Below, piece after piece: positions 45,201 through 54,464 of a stretch of 64,000 nt of DNA. Position 1 is the first letter of the stretch, and every line of letters starts with the position of its first letter. The DNA comes from a bacterium. Lineage in GTDB: Bacteria; Orphanbacterota; Orphanbacteria; Orphanbacterales; Orphanbacteraceae. A program made the position numbers and the translations under genes. The stretch lies in contig JALGYY010000002.1 in NCBI GenBank assembly GCA_025782575.1, positions 1-64,000 of the forward strand. Reading direction: 5' to 3'. The notes under the pieces are model-generated. The model ran no database searches. It was given only the letters and a program-made list of their open reading frames with translations, and was not told where the DNA came from.

Positions 45201-47042
45201 GTGCCGATGAGCGAACATCGAAAGGACACCCTGTTCACCCCCCACGCGATTATGGTCGCCGTGGTGGCTACGGTATTCGCCACATGGCCCGTATTTCGTC
45301 TCGCCCGGGACTGGCCCCGGCTGGGTGACCGCTTTCTGATATCCGTTTACTGCGAGCTTCTTTTCCTGGTGGCGGCGTTCGGTATCGGGTTTCTTGCCCG
45401 TCTCGTTCAACGGTCCGGCGGCACGGCAGCCCGGGGGGTCTGGATTTATCTCCTGACTCTCGTCCCCTGTGCGATCATTCTCTTTCAATCACAGAGGCCG
45501 ACTTACGTTCTTGATCCGCCGGTTCTCATTCCCATTACAATCGCGGCACTCGCGCTCATTCCGTTCGCCCTGTTCGCCGGCCGCCGCCTGACCCGGATGC
45601 CGGTTTCCACTGCCGGTGTCATTGCCTTTCATGCGCTGCTTCTCGCTCCCATTCTGGCCCCGCGAGACGGTTCCGGCGAAATTCCGTTCACCATGGGAAC
45701 GCGGCAGGCGCCCGCCCTCCGAGTGTGCAATCTGCAATATGACGGCCTTTCCCTCGACCTTCTCGACCGGTATCTCGGTGACGGCTCCCTCCCTCATTTC
45801 GAAGCGTTTCTCGCCCGCGGATCCGCAGGGCATCTGCTCCCCCGTGTTTCCGAGCTGAATCCTTTTATTGACAGCTCCTCCCGGGGGATGCGAAGCCCCG
45901 TAATATGGACGAGCATCAACACCGGCCGTAACCCATACGATCACGGTATCCTCGACTTTCATTCGACCAGAATTCGATTTCTTTCCGATCCGATTCCGTT
46001 CCGGCTCCCTTTCAACTCCAGCTCCCTTCCCGGACGAATCCTCGGCGCGAGCAATATCACCGCGAACAGCTCGTTTGTCCGCGAACCGTTTGTCTGGGAG
46101 ATTGCCGAAGCGGGGGGGCTCCTTTGCGGAACGCTCGGCGCACAGGTCACGTCCCCTCCCCCGCCGGTGGCCGGGTATCTGGTAGCGGACAACGCCCAGG
46201 TAGTGCGGAAGAGCGACTATTGGTTTCCGGAAGATCTGATGCAGCCTGACGAGCTGGAGAGATTCCGGCAGCTTTCCATAGACGACGAAATGAGCGAGTG
46301 GTTCGGATTCACAAGCGACGTGGATATCGACGAGCCTTTCACCGGCGGTCCTCGCATCGATCGATACAGCCATGCGGTATCACGTATCTTTCGAAAGGAC
46401 TATCGTCTTGCGGAATTGGCGCTTTCCATTGCTCCACGAACGATGCCCGATCTCCTGACTCTCTATTTCCCGGGCCCCGACGATGTGCAGCATTTCTTCT
46501 GGATGCACTCGTTCGAACCGGATGCGCCGATCGATCCCGAAGAGCGCGCTCGGTTCGAAAAGGTGATTCCGAATTACCTCCGGTTTCTGGACTACGTCCT
46601 CGGCGAGATGCAGCGGATCTTCGATCCTGCGACAACTGTGTTCGTCATTTCTTCCGACCACGGTCTCGGTTCCTATGACCGGCACACGTCGATTTCCCAG
46701 TTCATCCCGTCACTTGGCCGGGAACGGTATCCCTTCAATACGGGGAATCACCGCAGGAGGGGCGTGTTTCTTCTGGCCGGGCCGGGCATCAAGGCGGGCC
46801 GGCGGCAGGAAGACGCTCACGAGGTTGACGTAACACCGACGATCCTCCATCTGCTCGGTCTTCCCATTGCGGAAGACATGGATGGCCGGGTGATTACCGA
46901 GTCATTTGAATCGGATTTTGTGCGCGATTATCCGCAGACCGGCATCCCATCTTATTCGCCCCTCCGCCGCTCCGGGGATCTCTGGCTTGAAGACTCGGAA
47001 GCGATTCGTGAACGACTGGAAGCGCTCGGCTACGTGGATTAG
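45201..47042 (+). CDS. Membrane-anchored type I phosphodiesterase/sulfatase-like protein
   Basis: Encodes 613 residues from GTG at 45201 (AGGAG 9 bases ahead; an ATG two codons later is an alternative). About five N-terminal helices (residues 12-150) are followed by an alkaline-phosphatase-superfamily domain: N-L-Q-Y-D-G-L-S, S-P-V-I-W-T-S-I-N-T-G-R-N-P with the expected metal/nucleophile Thr/Ser near S-P-V-I-W-T, P-D-D-V-Q-H-F-F-W and S-S-D-H-G-L-G-S-Y, with H-R-R-R-G-V-F close to the end. These features match type I phosphodiesterase/nucleotide pyrophosphatases rather than arylsulfatases. It likely acts on the periplasmic side; the substrate may be a phospho-linked envelope polymer. Confidence 0.82.
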   Translation: MPMSEHRKDTLFTPHAIMVAVVATVFATWPVFRLARDWPRLGDRFLISVYCELLFLVAAFGIGFLARLVQRSGGTAARGVWIYLLTLVPCAIILFQSQRPTYVLDPPVLIPITIAALALIPFALFAGRRLTRMPVSTAGVIAFHALLLAPILAPRDGSGEIPFTMGTRQAPALRVCNLQYDGLSLDLLDRYLGDGSLPHFEAFLARGSAGHLLPRVSELNPFIDSSSRGMRSPVIWTSINTGRNPYDHGILDFHSTRIRFLSDPIPFRLPFNSSSLPGRILGASNITANSSFVREPFVWEIAEAGGLLCGTLGAQVTSPPPPVAGYLVADNAQVVRKSDYWFPEDLMQPDELERFRQLSIDDEMSEWFGFTSDVDIDEPFTGGPRIDRYSHAVSRIFRKDYRLAELALSIAPRTMPDLLTLYFPGPDDVQHFFWMHSFEPDAPIDPEERARFEKVIPNYLRFLDYVLGEMQRIFDPATTVFVISSDHGLGSYDRHTSISQFIPSLGRERYPFNTGNHRRRGVFLLAGPGIKAGRRQEDAHEVDVTPTILHLLGLPIAEDMDGRVITESFESDFVRDYPQTGIPSYSPLRRSGDLWLEDSEAIRERLEALGYVD

Positions 47043-47062
47043 TCCGGTATAGACTGCCGGCC

Positions 47063-49699
47063 TTACCTCACCAGCACGACCTTCCCCGTGGCCCGGCTCT
47101 TTCCCGCCGTGATCCGATAGAAATAGACGCCTGCAGCTGCGGTTCGACCGGATTCATCCCGCCCATCCCATACGACAGAATGTTGTCCACCCGATTGCGA
47201 AGCTTTCTTCAGTAACCGGACACGTCTTCCGCTTGGCGAGAAAATGGCGAGCTCCACTGTCGCCTTGCCCGGAAGAGCGTAGTGAAAAGTCGTCCCTGTG
47301 CGCCCGAAGGGATTGGGAGTCGCCCGAATCGATAGCCGGGTGATCGGCGCGGATTCTTCCTCGGGCGATTGCGCGACACTCGTCGGGATATCGCCGAACC
47401 AGGTGAGTGCTTTCCCGATCAGATCCTGCGCGTTCTGCTCCTGCAGGTGGTAGAGCGGAAAATCAAAGAACTGGGTTCGATACGTGCCGCCGTCGTAGCG
47501 AATTCCGGAAGGAGAACCATGGAACGACGAGTCGGGGGGATCGGAGTTAAAGGTATATACGGTTTCGCCCCCCGGTGCGACCGACAGGAAGAAGTCCATG
47601 TCCGGCAACTTCCCTTTCCAGGGATTGCGCGCCTTACTCGAGTCAATCTGGACTGTCGGATAGCCGAGGAGTCCTGTGGCTCCGTATGAGAATTTCCCCC
47701 CGTCAGGGCTCGCGAAGTTGACGGTTTCGACCCTAAAATAGTCGTGGAGAACGTCACCCGGTCCGAACGCAACAGGGTAGAGCGGGCTGATACCATCCGC
47801 CAGCTTCCACCCCATCACAAGCACATTGCCGCCAAGATCGAGGTACTGGCGGAGGGCGGCAAGGTTTTCCACGAGAAACTGGTTCTGAAGCAGAACACCG
47901 CTCACCGTGAGATTGCGATCATCACTCACCCAGACGACTGACGAATAGGCGCCTAGATCAGAAACGTTGATTCCGGTGGCGGCAGCGGCGCTGTCGTAGT
48001 CGAGTACGGTGTGCGGGATGGTGTCGAACACAACCGCATAAAACGAGTCAGATTCGGCCTCCGTCGGTCTGTGGGGCTGGCCGGGTCCGACTACTGTTTC
48101 TTCGACGAATAGAACGCCCTGATCGAGAGATGCAACCCGTCCTCGTTCGATACCCGACTGAGGACCCTCGTTCCCGTTCGTATCAACGGTGCTCACCGCA
48201 TAATAGTAGAAGGTTACCGGCAGGACTGCCGCATCCGTAAACGCGGGCACAGTAATCGGCGATCCGTTGATCTGGTTGAACGGCCCGGCGGCGCTCAACG
48301 ACCGGAACACGTTATGGTGTGAGAAATCTCCTTCGGGCGCCCCGTTCCATGCGAGATCGATCGTCGAGTTGGTCGGAGCCACCAGGAGGCCGGTCGGCGC
48401 GAATGGAATCGTTGAGAGCACGCCCCTCTCCTCTGTAACGAGGCCCATATGGCCCAACGTATCGTATGCAGCAACGCCAAGCCAGAGCGATTCGGACGGG
48501 GACGGCGTGAAGAGATGGGACAGCGTGTTTCCCACGTCTATCGTCTGGTCCCAGAACGTCGAGCCGGTACCGCGAATCGTGACAATGTAGCCCCCGAGAT
48601 CGGTTGCGTCGCTCGGTGACCAGGAGAGCTGGAATCCGGTCGAGTCCCCTGTGTTCCCGACAACAAAATCGACAACAGGACGGGGAGCATTGGCGAGGTT
48701 TCCGAACATCGCCACGTCAATTCCCACGTTTCTGGCGAGATAGGGAAAATTCATGACGCCGAACGAGTCGGCCGGACTATGCTGATGGATAAGATTGTCA
48801 AATTGATCCATGAGTCGGCACGCAGTGAAGCCATTGTCGTTGAAGGGAATGTGATCTCCACCGCGACCGGGGCGATCCTGCATCGGGATAATGTTGACGT
48901 TTTGTGTGGTATAGGCATCGCCGTATAGCTTCACCATTCGTGACATGTTTCTGGAACTGGAATTCGACGGCCCGATCGAGAATGTACGTACGTTTACCGT
49001 ATCATTGTCGAGGCTGTCGCCGACTCCGACTTCACCAAAGACCGTGTTGCCGAACACGTCGTTGGTCATCATGCCTTCGATGTTCCACCCTTGCTGAAAT
49101 GCGTCGAGTGCGAGCGCACTGCTCCCGAACAGTCCCTGGTCCTCTCCCACGACGTTTACGAATTTGATCGTCGCTTCCGTCCCCATCTTGGCAAGCACTC
49201 TGGCACACTCGATCGCCGCTGCGGATCCCCCGCCGTCATCGACGGCACCGGGTGCGAAACCGGTCCAATCCATATTGTCTTCGTTTCGTGAGTCCAGATG
49301 CCCCGAAAGGATGTAGATACGGTCGGCCTGGGCGGGATCACTACCCGGCAAAGTGGCGACTACATTTTTATGCAGCTTGGTAACTCCCTGGATCGTTTCG
49401 GTGAATTCGTGATATTCGACCTGCAGAATCCCGCCGTTGTCATTGGAGATCTGAACGAACTGATCGAACACCCAGCGCCGCGCGGCGCCGATGCCGACCG
49501 TAGCAGAGAGGGTGTCCGAGTTCGTATGACGCGTAAAGAACCCCTGCATGGACATAAGATAATTCCGCAGGGTATCTGCCGAGACCGAGTCGACAAGGCC
49601 CTCAATCACAGGATCCATGGCCGGCAGAGATACCTGTGCAGCAGAAATGGTGGGCAGAAGAAGGAGCAGTGAAACCAGAGCGACAGTGAAGCGCAACAT
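47063..49699 (-). CDS. Secreted M28-family zinc aminopeptidase-like protein with FlgD-like tail
   Basis: Encodes 878 residues from the ATG at 49699 (GGAGGG 5 bases ahead); the longer frame lacks a signal. Signal peptide (I-S-A-A-Q, to about 22) is followed by an M28 peptidase: S-G-H-L-D (His134), P-G-A-V-D-D-G-G-G (Asp154), V-V-G-E-D-Q-G (Glu186), a later N-D-V-F-G and R-G-G-D-H-I-P-F, the expected zinc ligands and base. Two fibronectin-like repeats and a beta-rich region follow, then the FlgD-like tail (N-P-F-G-R-T-G-T-T, S-P-S-G-R-R-V-R, V-V-W-D-G-R-D, K-V-V-L-V-R). It should be an exported exopeptidase, maybe for scavenging peptides. Confidence 0.9.
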   Translation of the reverse strand: MLRFTVALVSLLLLLPTISAAQVSLPAMDPVIEGLVDSVSADTLRNYLMSMQGFFTRHTNSDTLSATVGIGAARRWVFDQFVQISNDNGGILQVEYHEFTETIQGVTKLHKNVVATLPGSDPAQADRIYILSGHLDSRNEDNMDWTGFAPGAVDDGGGSAAAIECARVLAKMGTEATIKFVNVVGEDQGLFGSSALALDAFQQGWNIEGMMTNDVFGNTVFGEVGVGDSLDNDTVNVRTFSIGPSNSSSRNMSRMVKLYGDAYTTQNVNIIPMQDRPGRGGDHIPFNDNGFTACRLMDQFDNLIHQHSPADSFGVMNFPYLARNVGIDVAMFGNLANAPRPVVDFVVGNTGDSTGFQLSWSPSDATDLGGYIVTIRGTGSTFWDQTIDVGNTLSHLFTPSPSESLWLGVAAYDTLGHMGLVTEERGVLSTIPFAPTGLLVAPTNSTIDLAWNGAPEGDFSHHNVFRSLSAAGPFNQINGSPITVPAFTDAAVLPVTFYYYAVSTVDTNGNEGPQSGIERGRVASLDQGVLFVEETVVGPGQPHRPTEAESDSFYAVVFDTIPHTVLDYDSAAAATGINVSDLGAYSSVVWVSDDRNLTVSGVLLQNQFLVENLAALRQYLDLGGNVLVMGWKLADGISPLYPVAFGPGDVLHDYFRVETVNFASPDGGKFSYGATGLLGYPTVQIDSSKARNPWKGKLPDMDFFLSVAPGGETVYTFNSDPPDSSFHGSPSGIRYDGGTYRTQFFDFPLYHLQEQNAQDLIGKALTWFGDIPTSVAQSPEEESAPITRLSIRATPNPFGRTGTTFHYALPGKATVELAIFSPSGRRVRLLKKASQSGGQHSVVWDGRDESGRTAAAGVYFYRITAGKSRATGKVVLVR

Positions 49700-49947
49700 T
49701 GCGGCCCTCCGAATGAATGTAAAGGAACCAGCCAGAGATGAGACTGCATGGGTTTGGCTTTGTTCCCATGCCGGTAAGATCCGGGGGCACGGGAGGATTG
49801 ATTCGTATTCAAGCATACCAGAAGGCGGGTTGTGAGTACAAGGGCCGTTACCCCTAACATCGGCAATGACAGAGCAGGGACTCCTGGGCTACGATCGTCG
49901 GGTTACGGTCAGGCTATTGTGCTTGACCCGGGGAAAGGGGAACCCAG

Positions 49948-51120
49948 CTGTCTGTTTCTGAGCTTTCTGACCTTCTGCTACATGACTACGCGGTAGAGCC
50001 TCCGGATTTCGGCCGGCTTCGGGAAGCCGTTCCCCGCCTGAAAAGCGAGGCGGGCGATCGGGATCACATATTCTTCGCCCCCATGCCGAAGAGCGGATCG
50101 ACCTTCCTGTCAATGGTCACTCGCGAAATCACCGGCTACGAGTGGTTCCCCATGAACTTCGCATACTGGCAGCTCGAACATGACATGTACCTGCCCTCCC
50201 TGTTGCGTAGCGTAACTCAGAACACAGTCACCCAGCAGCATGTAAAGGGATCAGATTCCAATATCGATCTTATGGAAATCTTCGGTATTCGTCCGGTCAT
50301 CATGGTGCGCAATATTTTTGACGTCGTCGTCAGTTACCGGGATCATATCCACAAGTACCGGGTCCAAGTCCCCCCCGCTTTTCTGAACGACCGTTTTTTT
50401 GATTTGGCGGACGAGGCGCAATTCGATCTGATCATCGACATGTTCATGCCATGGTACATTTCTTTCTTTGCATCGTGGTATGACATCAGCCTGTCGGCTC
50501 GACTGGATCACATCTGGATTCGATACGAAGAGATGATCGGCCGGACACACGCGACCTTCCGCAAAGTATTCGAGTTCTACAATCTCCCTGTGACTGATGG
50601 CCAGATCGACGAGACCATCAGCAAACTTCCCAAGTGGAAGGTCGGATACAATAAAGGCGTATCCGGCAGGGGTCTGGAAACTCTGACGAAAGATCAGCAG
50701 AAGCGAATCACAGAGTTGACGAAACACTATCCGTGGGTCGATTTCACAATGATCGGAATCGATACATCGAGCAAAGACAACGCGCCGAAGCGGAATTTTC
50801 ATCTGTACCGAAGCCATGCGCTGAACTATCACGCCGAAGGGGAGTTCGAGAAGGCGGCGATCGATTATAAGCGCGCCCTTTCGATCCGACCTGATGACGT
50901 TTCGGTCCTCGTAAGTCTGGGCAACGCCCATAGGGCCGGAGGCGACTTCAGGAGCGCGAGAATGAGTTACATGGAAGCGATTCGTTACGATCCGGAATCA
51001 TCAATCGTCTGGGCCAGTATCAGCCGGCTCGCTGCTGACCAGAACGATCAACTCACCGCCAGAGAGGCACTCGAAAAAGCAGCTCGATTGAATCCAGGCA
51101 CCTGCTCATGTCAGCCGTGA
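49948..51120 (+). CDS. Sulfotransferase-TPR fusion, probable CUG start
   Basis: The open frame begins after a TGA at about 49924. No ATG, GTG or TTG occurs until the ATG at 50083, which would cut off the beta-strand before the PAPS loop. The CTG at 49948 has AAGGGG 7-8 bases ahead and gives 390 residues with L-S-V-S-E-L-S-D and H-I-F-F-A-P-M-P-K-S-G-S-T-F, the 5'-phosphosulfate loop K-S-G-S-T in context. A 3'-phosphate segment V-R-N-I-F-D-V-V-V-S-Y and R-G-L-E-T-L follow. Residues 275 to the end are two or three TPR repeats. It would transfer sulfate from PAPS to a polysaccharide or protein. Alternative: a recent start-codon loss. Confidence 0.75.
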   Translation: MSVSELSDLLLHDYAVEPPDFGRLREAVPRLKSEAGDRDHIFFAPMPKSGSTFLSMVTREITGYEWFPMNFAYWQLEHDMYLPSLLRSVTQNTVTQQHVKGSDSNIDLMEIFGIRPVIMVRNIFDVVVSYRDHIHKYRVQVPPAFLNDRFFDLADEAQFDLIIDMFMPWYISFFASWYDISLSARLDHIWIRYEEMIGRTHATFRKVFEFYNLPVTDGQIDETISKLPKWKVGYNKGVSGRGLETLTKDQQKRITELTKHYPWVDFTMIGIDTSSKDNAPKRNFHLYRSHALNYHAEGEFEKAAIDYKRALSIRPDDVSVLVSLGNAHRAGGDFRSARMSYMEAIRYDPESSIVWASISRLAADQNDQLTAREALEKAARLNPGTCSCQP

Positions 51121-51299
51121 TCCGTCCCTGGTTTTCGCTGTACGACTTTGAATATGAGCACACTCCGTAAGTGACGAGAGGCGCATACGGATGATAGGCT
51201 TCGGGCTTCGGTATTTCGGCCCTCATGATCCTGGCGGCCTGCTTCTACTGTGTCGGCGCCGGCACGATGTTCGTATGGTCGCGCAGGGACTGATTCCCC

Positions 51300-52286
51300 T
51301 TAATATTCGTACTGCACAGTAAGGCCGTAGTTCTGGATTTCCTCGGTCAGGAAGAACTGGCCGAACGGCAGAAAGCCACGAAGAAATACGAGCAGGAATC
51401 GAACTCGTCGCTGAGATGTCGCGCCAGCCAGTTCGAGGCCCGCAGAAAGACTCTCGGTCACACCCCACTTCCCGACCTCGAACGCTTGAAAGTCCGCACC
51501 GAACACCGGCACCACTCTTTCTCCGAGCCACCCCCAACCTCTCCCCCGAAATTCCGATCCCCACTGAACGAACCCCGGATCCATGTCAATACTGGAACTG
51601 ATGAGCCGGCCGCCACCGGCGTAAGCCCTCATCCACAGATACTCGTAGGAGATCGTTACATCGACTGCCTCATACGACAGATCGACCCTTTTGACGGAGG
51701 GGTTGGCAATCAAGAACTCGTCCCCGAGATGGCTGCTCTGATGCAGCGCGCGCAGTCGACCGGAGAACGGTCCCCGCCGTGCCGTGAAACGCGGACCGAC
51801 GATGAAGTCAGAGTTAAGCAGATCGCTCTTGGGCGAGCTCAAGTTGAACTGCGATATTATAGCCCCGAAGAATCCGACCTGAACCCCGTCGCAACACCCC
51901 CGCGAACGGCGTGTCCACAATCCGAATGTGCCTCCGGCGGAGACGATCCCGGCGCTGATCCGTCGCCCCCCTCCTTCGGATGGAAACGCCTCACCACGAA
52001 ACGTAACCCGCCGATAGCTGGCGTAGACGCGGGGTTCCTTCACATCGGAAAGCAGCGGTCGAAAAACATCATTCTGGGGCAGGATATGCTCATATTGAAG
52101 TTGCGTCTCCGATTCACCGCGGTGGGGATCGTCATAGCGGCAATCCGTACTTTGGGAAGGGGCTGATTCCACGCCGTCAGCCAGGGCACTTGTCCCGAAA
52201 AACAGGACCGGGAAGGCAATGGCGAACAGGACAGCCGGCAACCATTTTGCTCCCAACCGGTTCATTTCCGAAGACCCATGGCTCAT
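51300..52286 (-). CDS. DUF1207 outer-membrane-like protein
   Basis: Encodes up to 328 residues. Signal peptide (T-S-A-L-A-D). The DUF1207 signature is clear: F-R-P-L-L-S-D-V-K-E-P-R, F-L/I-V-G-P-R-F-T-A-R-R-G-P-F-S-G, L-H-Q-S-S-H-L-G-D-E-F, V-D-L-S-Y-E-A-V-D-V and the closing F-G-Q-F-F-L-T-E-E-I-Q-N-Y-G-L-T-V. The family is of unknown function and predicted to be an outer-membrane beta-barrel. The start is ambiguous: AAGGAGG touches the first ATG (52286), while an ATG seven codons later has no site. C-terminal Y-E-Y fits a barrel end. Confidence 0.85.
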   Translation of the reverse strand: MSHGSSEMNRLGAKWLPAVLFAIAFPVLFFGTSALADGVESAPSQSTDCRYDDPHRGESETQLQYEHILPQNDVFRPLLSDVKEPRVYASYRRVTFRGEAFPSEGGGRRISAGIVSAGGTFGLWTRRSRGCCDGVQVGFFGAIISQFNLSSPKSDLLNSDFIVGPRFTARRGPFSGRLRALHQSSHLGDEFLIANPSVKRVDLSYEAVDVTISYEYLWMRAYAGGGRLISSSIDMDPGFVQWGSEFRGRGWGWLGERVVPVFGADFQAFEVGKWGVTESLSAGLELAGATSQRRVRFLLVFLRGFLPFGQFFLTEEIQNYGLTVQYEY

Positions 52287-52518
52287 ACCTCCTTCCGAAA
52301 ACTACCATGAGAAGGGATCTGTCGCCAGGCGAGGACCGGGTGGGAGCGGGCGGAGATCAGGTGAAAATCATCCGGCGGCTGTCGCCAGATCGAAAAAAGT
52401 CCTCGAATCCGCCAATTCCTGCGTTTTTTCTCCCTATTTTCCCTTTATGCTGTATGTTCAGGCCGTCAGATTTGAGTTTCAAAACCCAATAGCGCCAAGG
52501 CGCAAGGAGATCAATACC

Positions 52519-52869
52519 ATGGCAATTCGGAAAAAGACCTCAAAGAGAAAGACGACCAAGACAGCCCAGGCCAAGCCGCTCACGCGGACAGAGACTTACC
52601 GCGCGCTAGCCGACAAAACCGACCTGAGCCGCAAGGATGTGGTTGCTGTCTGTGACGCACTGACCGACGTGATGGTCAAGTCCGTCAAGAGGCACGGCTC
52701 CTACAACTTCCTCGGGCTGATGAAGATGACCCTCGTGAAGAAGCCTGCGGTCCGTGGCGGCAAGATGGTTCGGAATCCCTTCACCGGCGACATGGTAAAG
52801 CAGAAGCCCAAACCGGCCTCCCGCACCATTCGGGTTCGCCCCTTGAAGGCGGTCAAGGACCTGCTGTAG
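52519..52869 (+). CDS. HU-like DNA-binding protein with Lys-rich N-terminus
   Basis: Encodes 116 residues with AAGGAG 9 bases ahead. The N-terminal 25 residues are Lys/Thr-rich (R-K-K-T-S-K-R-K-T-T-K), an extension relative to a 90-residue HU. The core follows HU/IHF: R-T-E-T-Y-R-A-L-A, L-S-R-K-D-V-V-A-V-C-D-A-L, then the arm R-N-P-F-T-G-D-M-V-K-Q-K-P with V-R-P-L-K-A-V-K-D. The basic tail is reminiscent of histone-like tails in mycobacterial or Deinococcus HU. A perfect 10-bp hairpin follows the stop. It probably organises DNA. Confidence 0.9.
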   Translation: MAIRKKTSKRKTTKTAQAKPLTRTETYRALADKTDLSRKDVVAVCDALTDVMVKSVKRHGSYNFLGLMKMTLVKKPAVRGGKMVRNPFTGDMVKQKPKPASRTIRVRPLKAVKDLL

Positions 52870-52886
52870 CAGATACCGAAGTCAGG

Positions 52887-52916
52887 GAGGGGGCGGACCG
52901 CAAGGCCCGCCCCCTC
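52887..52916 (+). terminator. Perfect hairpin after the HU-like gene
   Basis: GAGGGGGCGG and its complement form a perfect 10-bp stem with a 10-base loop, 18 bases after the stop. There is no strong T tract; it could serve both convergent genes. Confidence 0.6.
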
Positions 52917-52949
52917 GTCGTTCAAGCTGTCATCTCCTTCTGACAATTC

Positions 52950-53612
52950 CTACCGGAACATACCCTTTACATCCGACCAGCTGCTCTCCTCGACTGCACC
53001 GGTCTTGACCCGGGCACTGCTCCGTCCGAGGCGCTCGACCTGTGCAAAATCGACATTGTCGAGACCGAATACGGAGAAACCGTTCGTCGGATTCAGGATG
53101 GTGATGTTGATCTTAAGTTGCCGACTCTGAAGCGGAAACGGGCCACCGAACGAGATGAAGGGGTCGTTCACGGCGATATTCGAATCGGAGAGCAGGACGG
53201 TTCCCGCGCCGTTCGTAACGGAGATTTCGTCGATCGTGAAGGGAGCGTCGGAGGTGGCGAAATCGAACCCATAGAGGGCGACAAGGTAGCCCGCATCAGC
53301 GCGGAGGCAGATCGTGTAGCCGGTCGTGCCGACCCAATCCTCTGAGTCCATTACGAGTACGTTCTCGAGATCCCCGTAGCCGGTCCCTTCCTGATACATC
53401 CAGGACTCGTCATCCAGGGCGTAATCGATCGCAACGTTCGGCGTCCATCCATGATCAGGGCCGTACGAAAAGTCACCATTCACCGCCGATGACACCCGAT
53501 CGCCATATGACCGATCGAAATTGTTCTGTGTATCGAACGTAAGTACTGTGGCTTCCGCCGCCGTATGGGCGAGGAGGATTCCACCCAGGATCGTTACCAG
53601 TAGCTTCTTCAT
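52950..53612 (-). CDS. Secreted protein with C-terminal W-x-x-V-K-x-x-F-R tail
   Basis: Encodes 220 residues with AAGGGGAA before the ATG. Signal peptide (A-E-A-T, about 22), then a beta-sandwich resembling those of PEP-CTERM-type exported proteins (F-T-I-D-E-I-S-V-T, G-L-D-N-V-D-F). There is no PEP-CTERM motif or C-terminal membrane helix; instead the end is S-S-W-S-D-V-K-G-M-F-R. I have the impression of a W-x-x-I/V-K-x-x-Y/F-R tail ending secreted proteins in several uncultured phyla, where it might be a sorting tag; I could not confirm this. Convergent with the HU-like gene. Confidence 0.7.
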   Translation of the reverse strand: MKKLLVTILGGILLAHTAAEATVLTFDTQNNFDRSYGDRVSSAVNGDFSYGPDHGWTPNVAIDYALDDESWMYQEGTGYGDLENVLVMDSEDWVGTTGYTICLRADAGYLVALYGFDFATSDAPFTIDEISVTNGAGTVLLSDSNIAVNDPFISFGGPFPLQSRQLKINITILNPTNGFSVFGLDNVDFAQVERLGRSSARVKTGAVEESSWSDVKGMFR

Positions 53613-53745
53613 TTCAATTCCCCTTTTGGGATGTGTTGAGGTTGCAATGCTTCGTCCGGACCAGTCCGGGCATCTGAAGTGACTCGACTGGGTTGTTCGT
53701 GATGCCCTCTACCTGGAAAAGCGGAGTTTCGGCCGGATGACCCTC

Positions 53746-53774
53746 AAAAAAAAGCCCGCCAGTTGAAGGCGGGC
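53746..53774 (-). terminator. Rho-independent terminator after the ArsR-type regulator
   Basis: On the minus strand GCCCGCC, a 7-base loop, GGCGGGC and then eight T residues form a classic intrinsic terminator 28 bases past the regulator's stop. Confidence 0.88.
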
Positions 53775-53801
53775 ACTGACGATGTTCTTTCGGGGGAGGC
53801 G

Positions 53802-54464
53802 CTACGGCTTCGTTGTGCCGGAATCCGTTTCAGGCGGCTTCCTGTCGAGAGGAAAGTACGCGATCGTCAGGCGGTAGCGTTCCTGGTCCTTTTCATCTTC
53901 TTTGTCGTCTTCGTCGTCGAGCTGCGTCAGCCAATCCAGAATCTCGCGCAACCGCCTCTGGAGTTCGGTCAGATCTTTCCTGCCGGCTCTGATTTCGGCA
54001 AATGTGAGGATCCCTTCTTCCTCTATACAGTCGGGAGGAGAGTTTTCGATGAGATCAGTCAGCTCGGCGGATGAAGTGTTGAAAATCAATGAGACCATGG
54101 ATCGGAGAGTTTCCTTCTCCTCGTTGCTCGCCTCCCCCCCCCCTGTGAACACGCGGGAGTCCGCCTGGAACGCCCGGGCAACTGCAATGTAATATTTCTC
54201 CAGCGTTCCCCGATTCTGCCGGGTCCGGGTGAGCTCGATCAGCCCCACCTTTTCGAGCGCCTCCACATGATGGTAGAGCCTGGTCGGCTTCTCCCCGATC
54301 CGTTCGGCAACCTGCTTGGTCGTACGTTCTTGGTTCAGTTCTTCCAGAATCTTGATCCGGAGAGGATCAGCGAGAACCTTGATCTGGTCGAGCGCCGTCA
54401 GGATCATGATCTCCTGAGAGGGCTTTCGGGGTCCTTTCTTGCCTCCCCCAGTGCTACTGCTCAC
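53802..54464 (-). CDS. ArsR-like winged-helix transcriptional regulator with acidic tail
   Basis: Encodes 220 residues. N-terminal winged helix: L-A-D-P-L-R-I-K-I-L-E-E-L, T-T-K-Q-V-A-E-R-I-G (recognition helix region) and L-Y-H-H-V-E-A-L-E-K-V-G-L-I (about 30-85), of the HTH_20/ArsR type. No Cys cluster for metal sensing is visible in this part. The C-terminal half is helical, ending in an acidic run (D-D-E-D-D-K-E-D-E-K-D). It is divergent from an MFS exporter, with a 145-base AT-rich gap; control of that exporter is the simplest hypothesis. Confidence 0.85.
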   Translation of the reverse strand: MSSSTGGGKKGPRKPSQEIMILTALDQIKVLADPLRIKILEELNQERTTKQVAERIGEKPTRLYHHVEALEKVGLIELTRTRQNRGTLEKYYIAVARAFQADSRVFTGGGEASNEEKETLRSMVSLIFNTSSAELTDLIENSPPDCIEEEGILTFAEIRAGRKDLTELQRRLREILDWLTQLDDEDDKEDEKDQERYRLTIAYFPLDRKPPETDSGTTKP

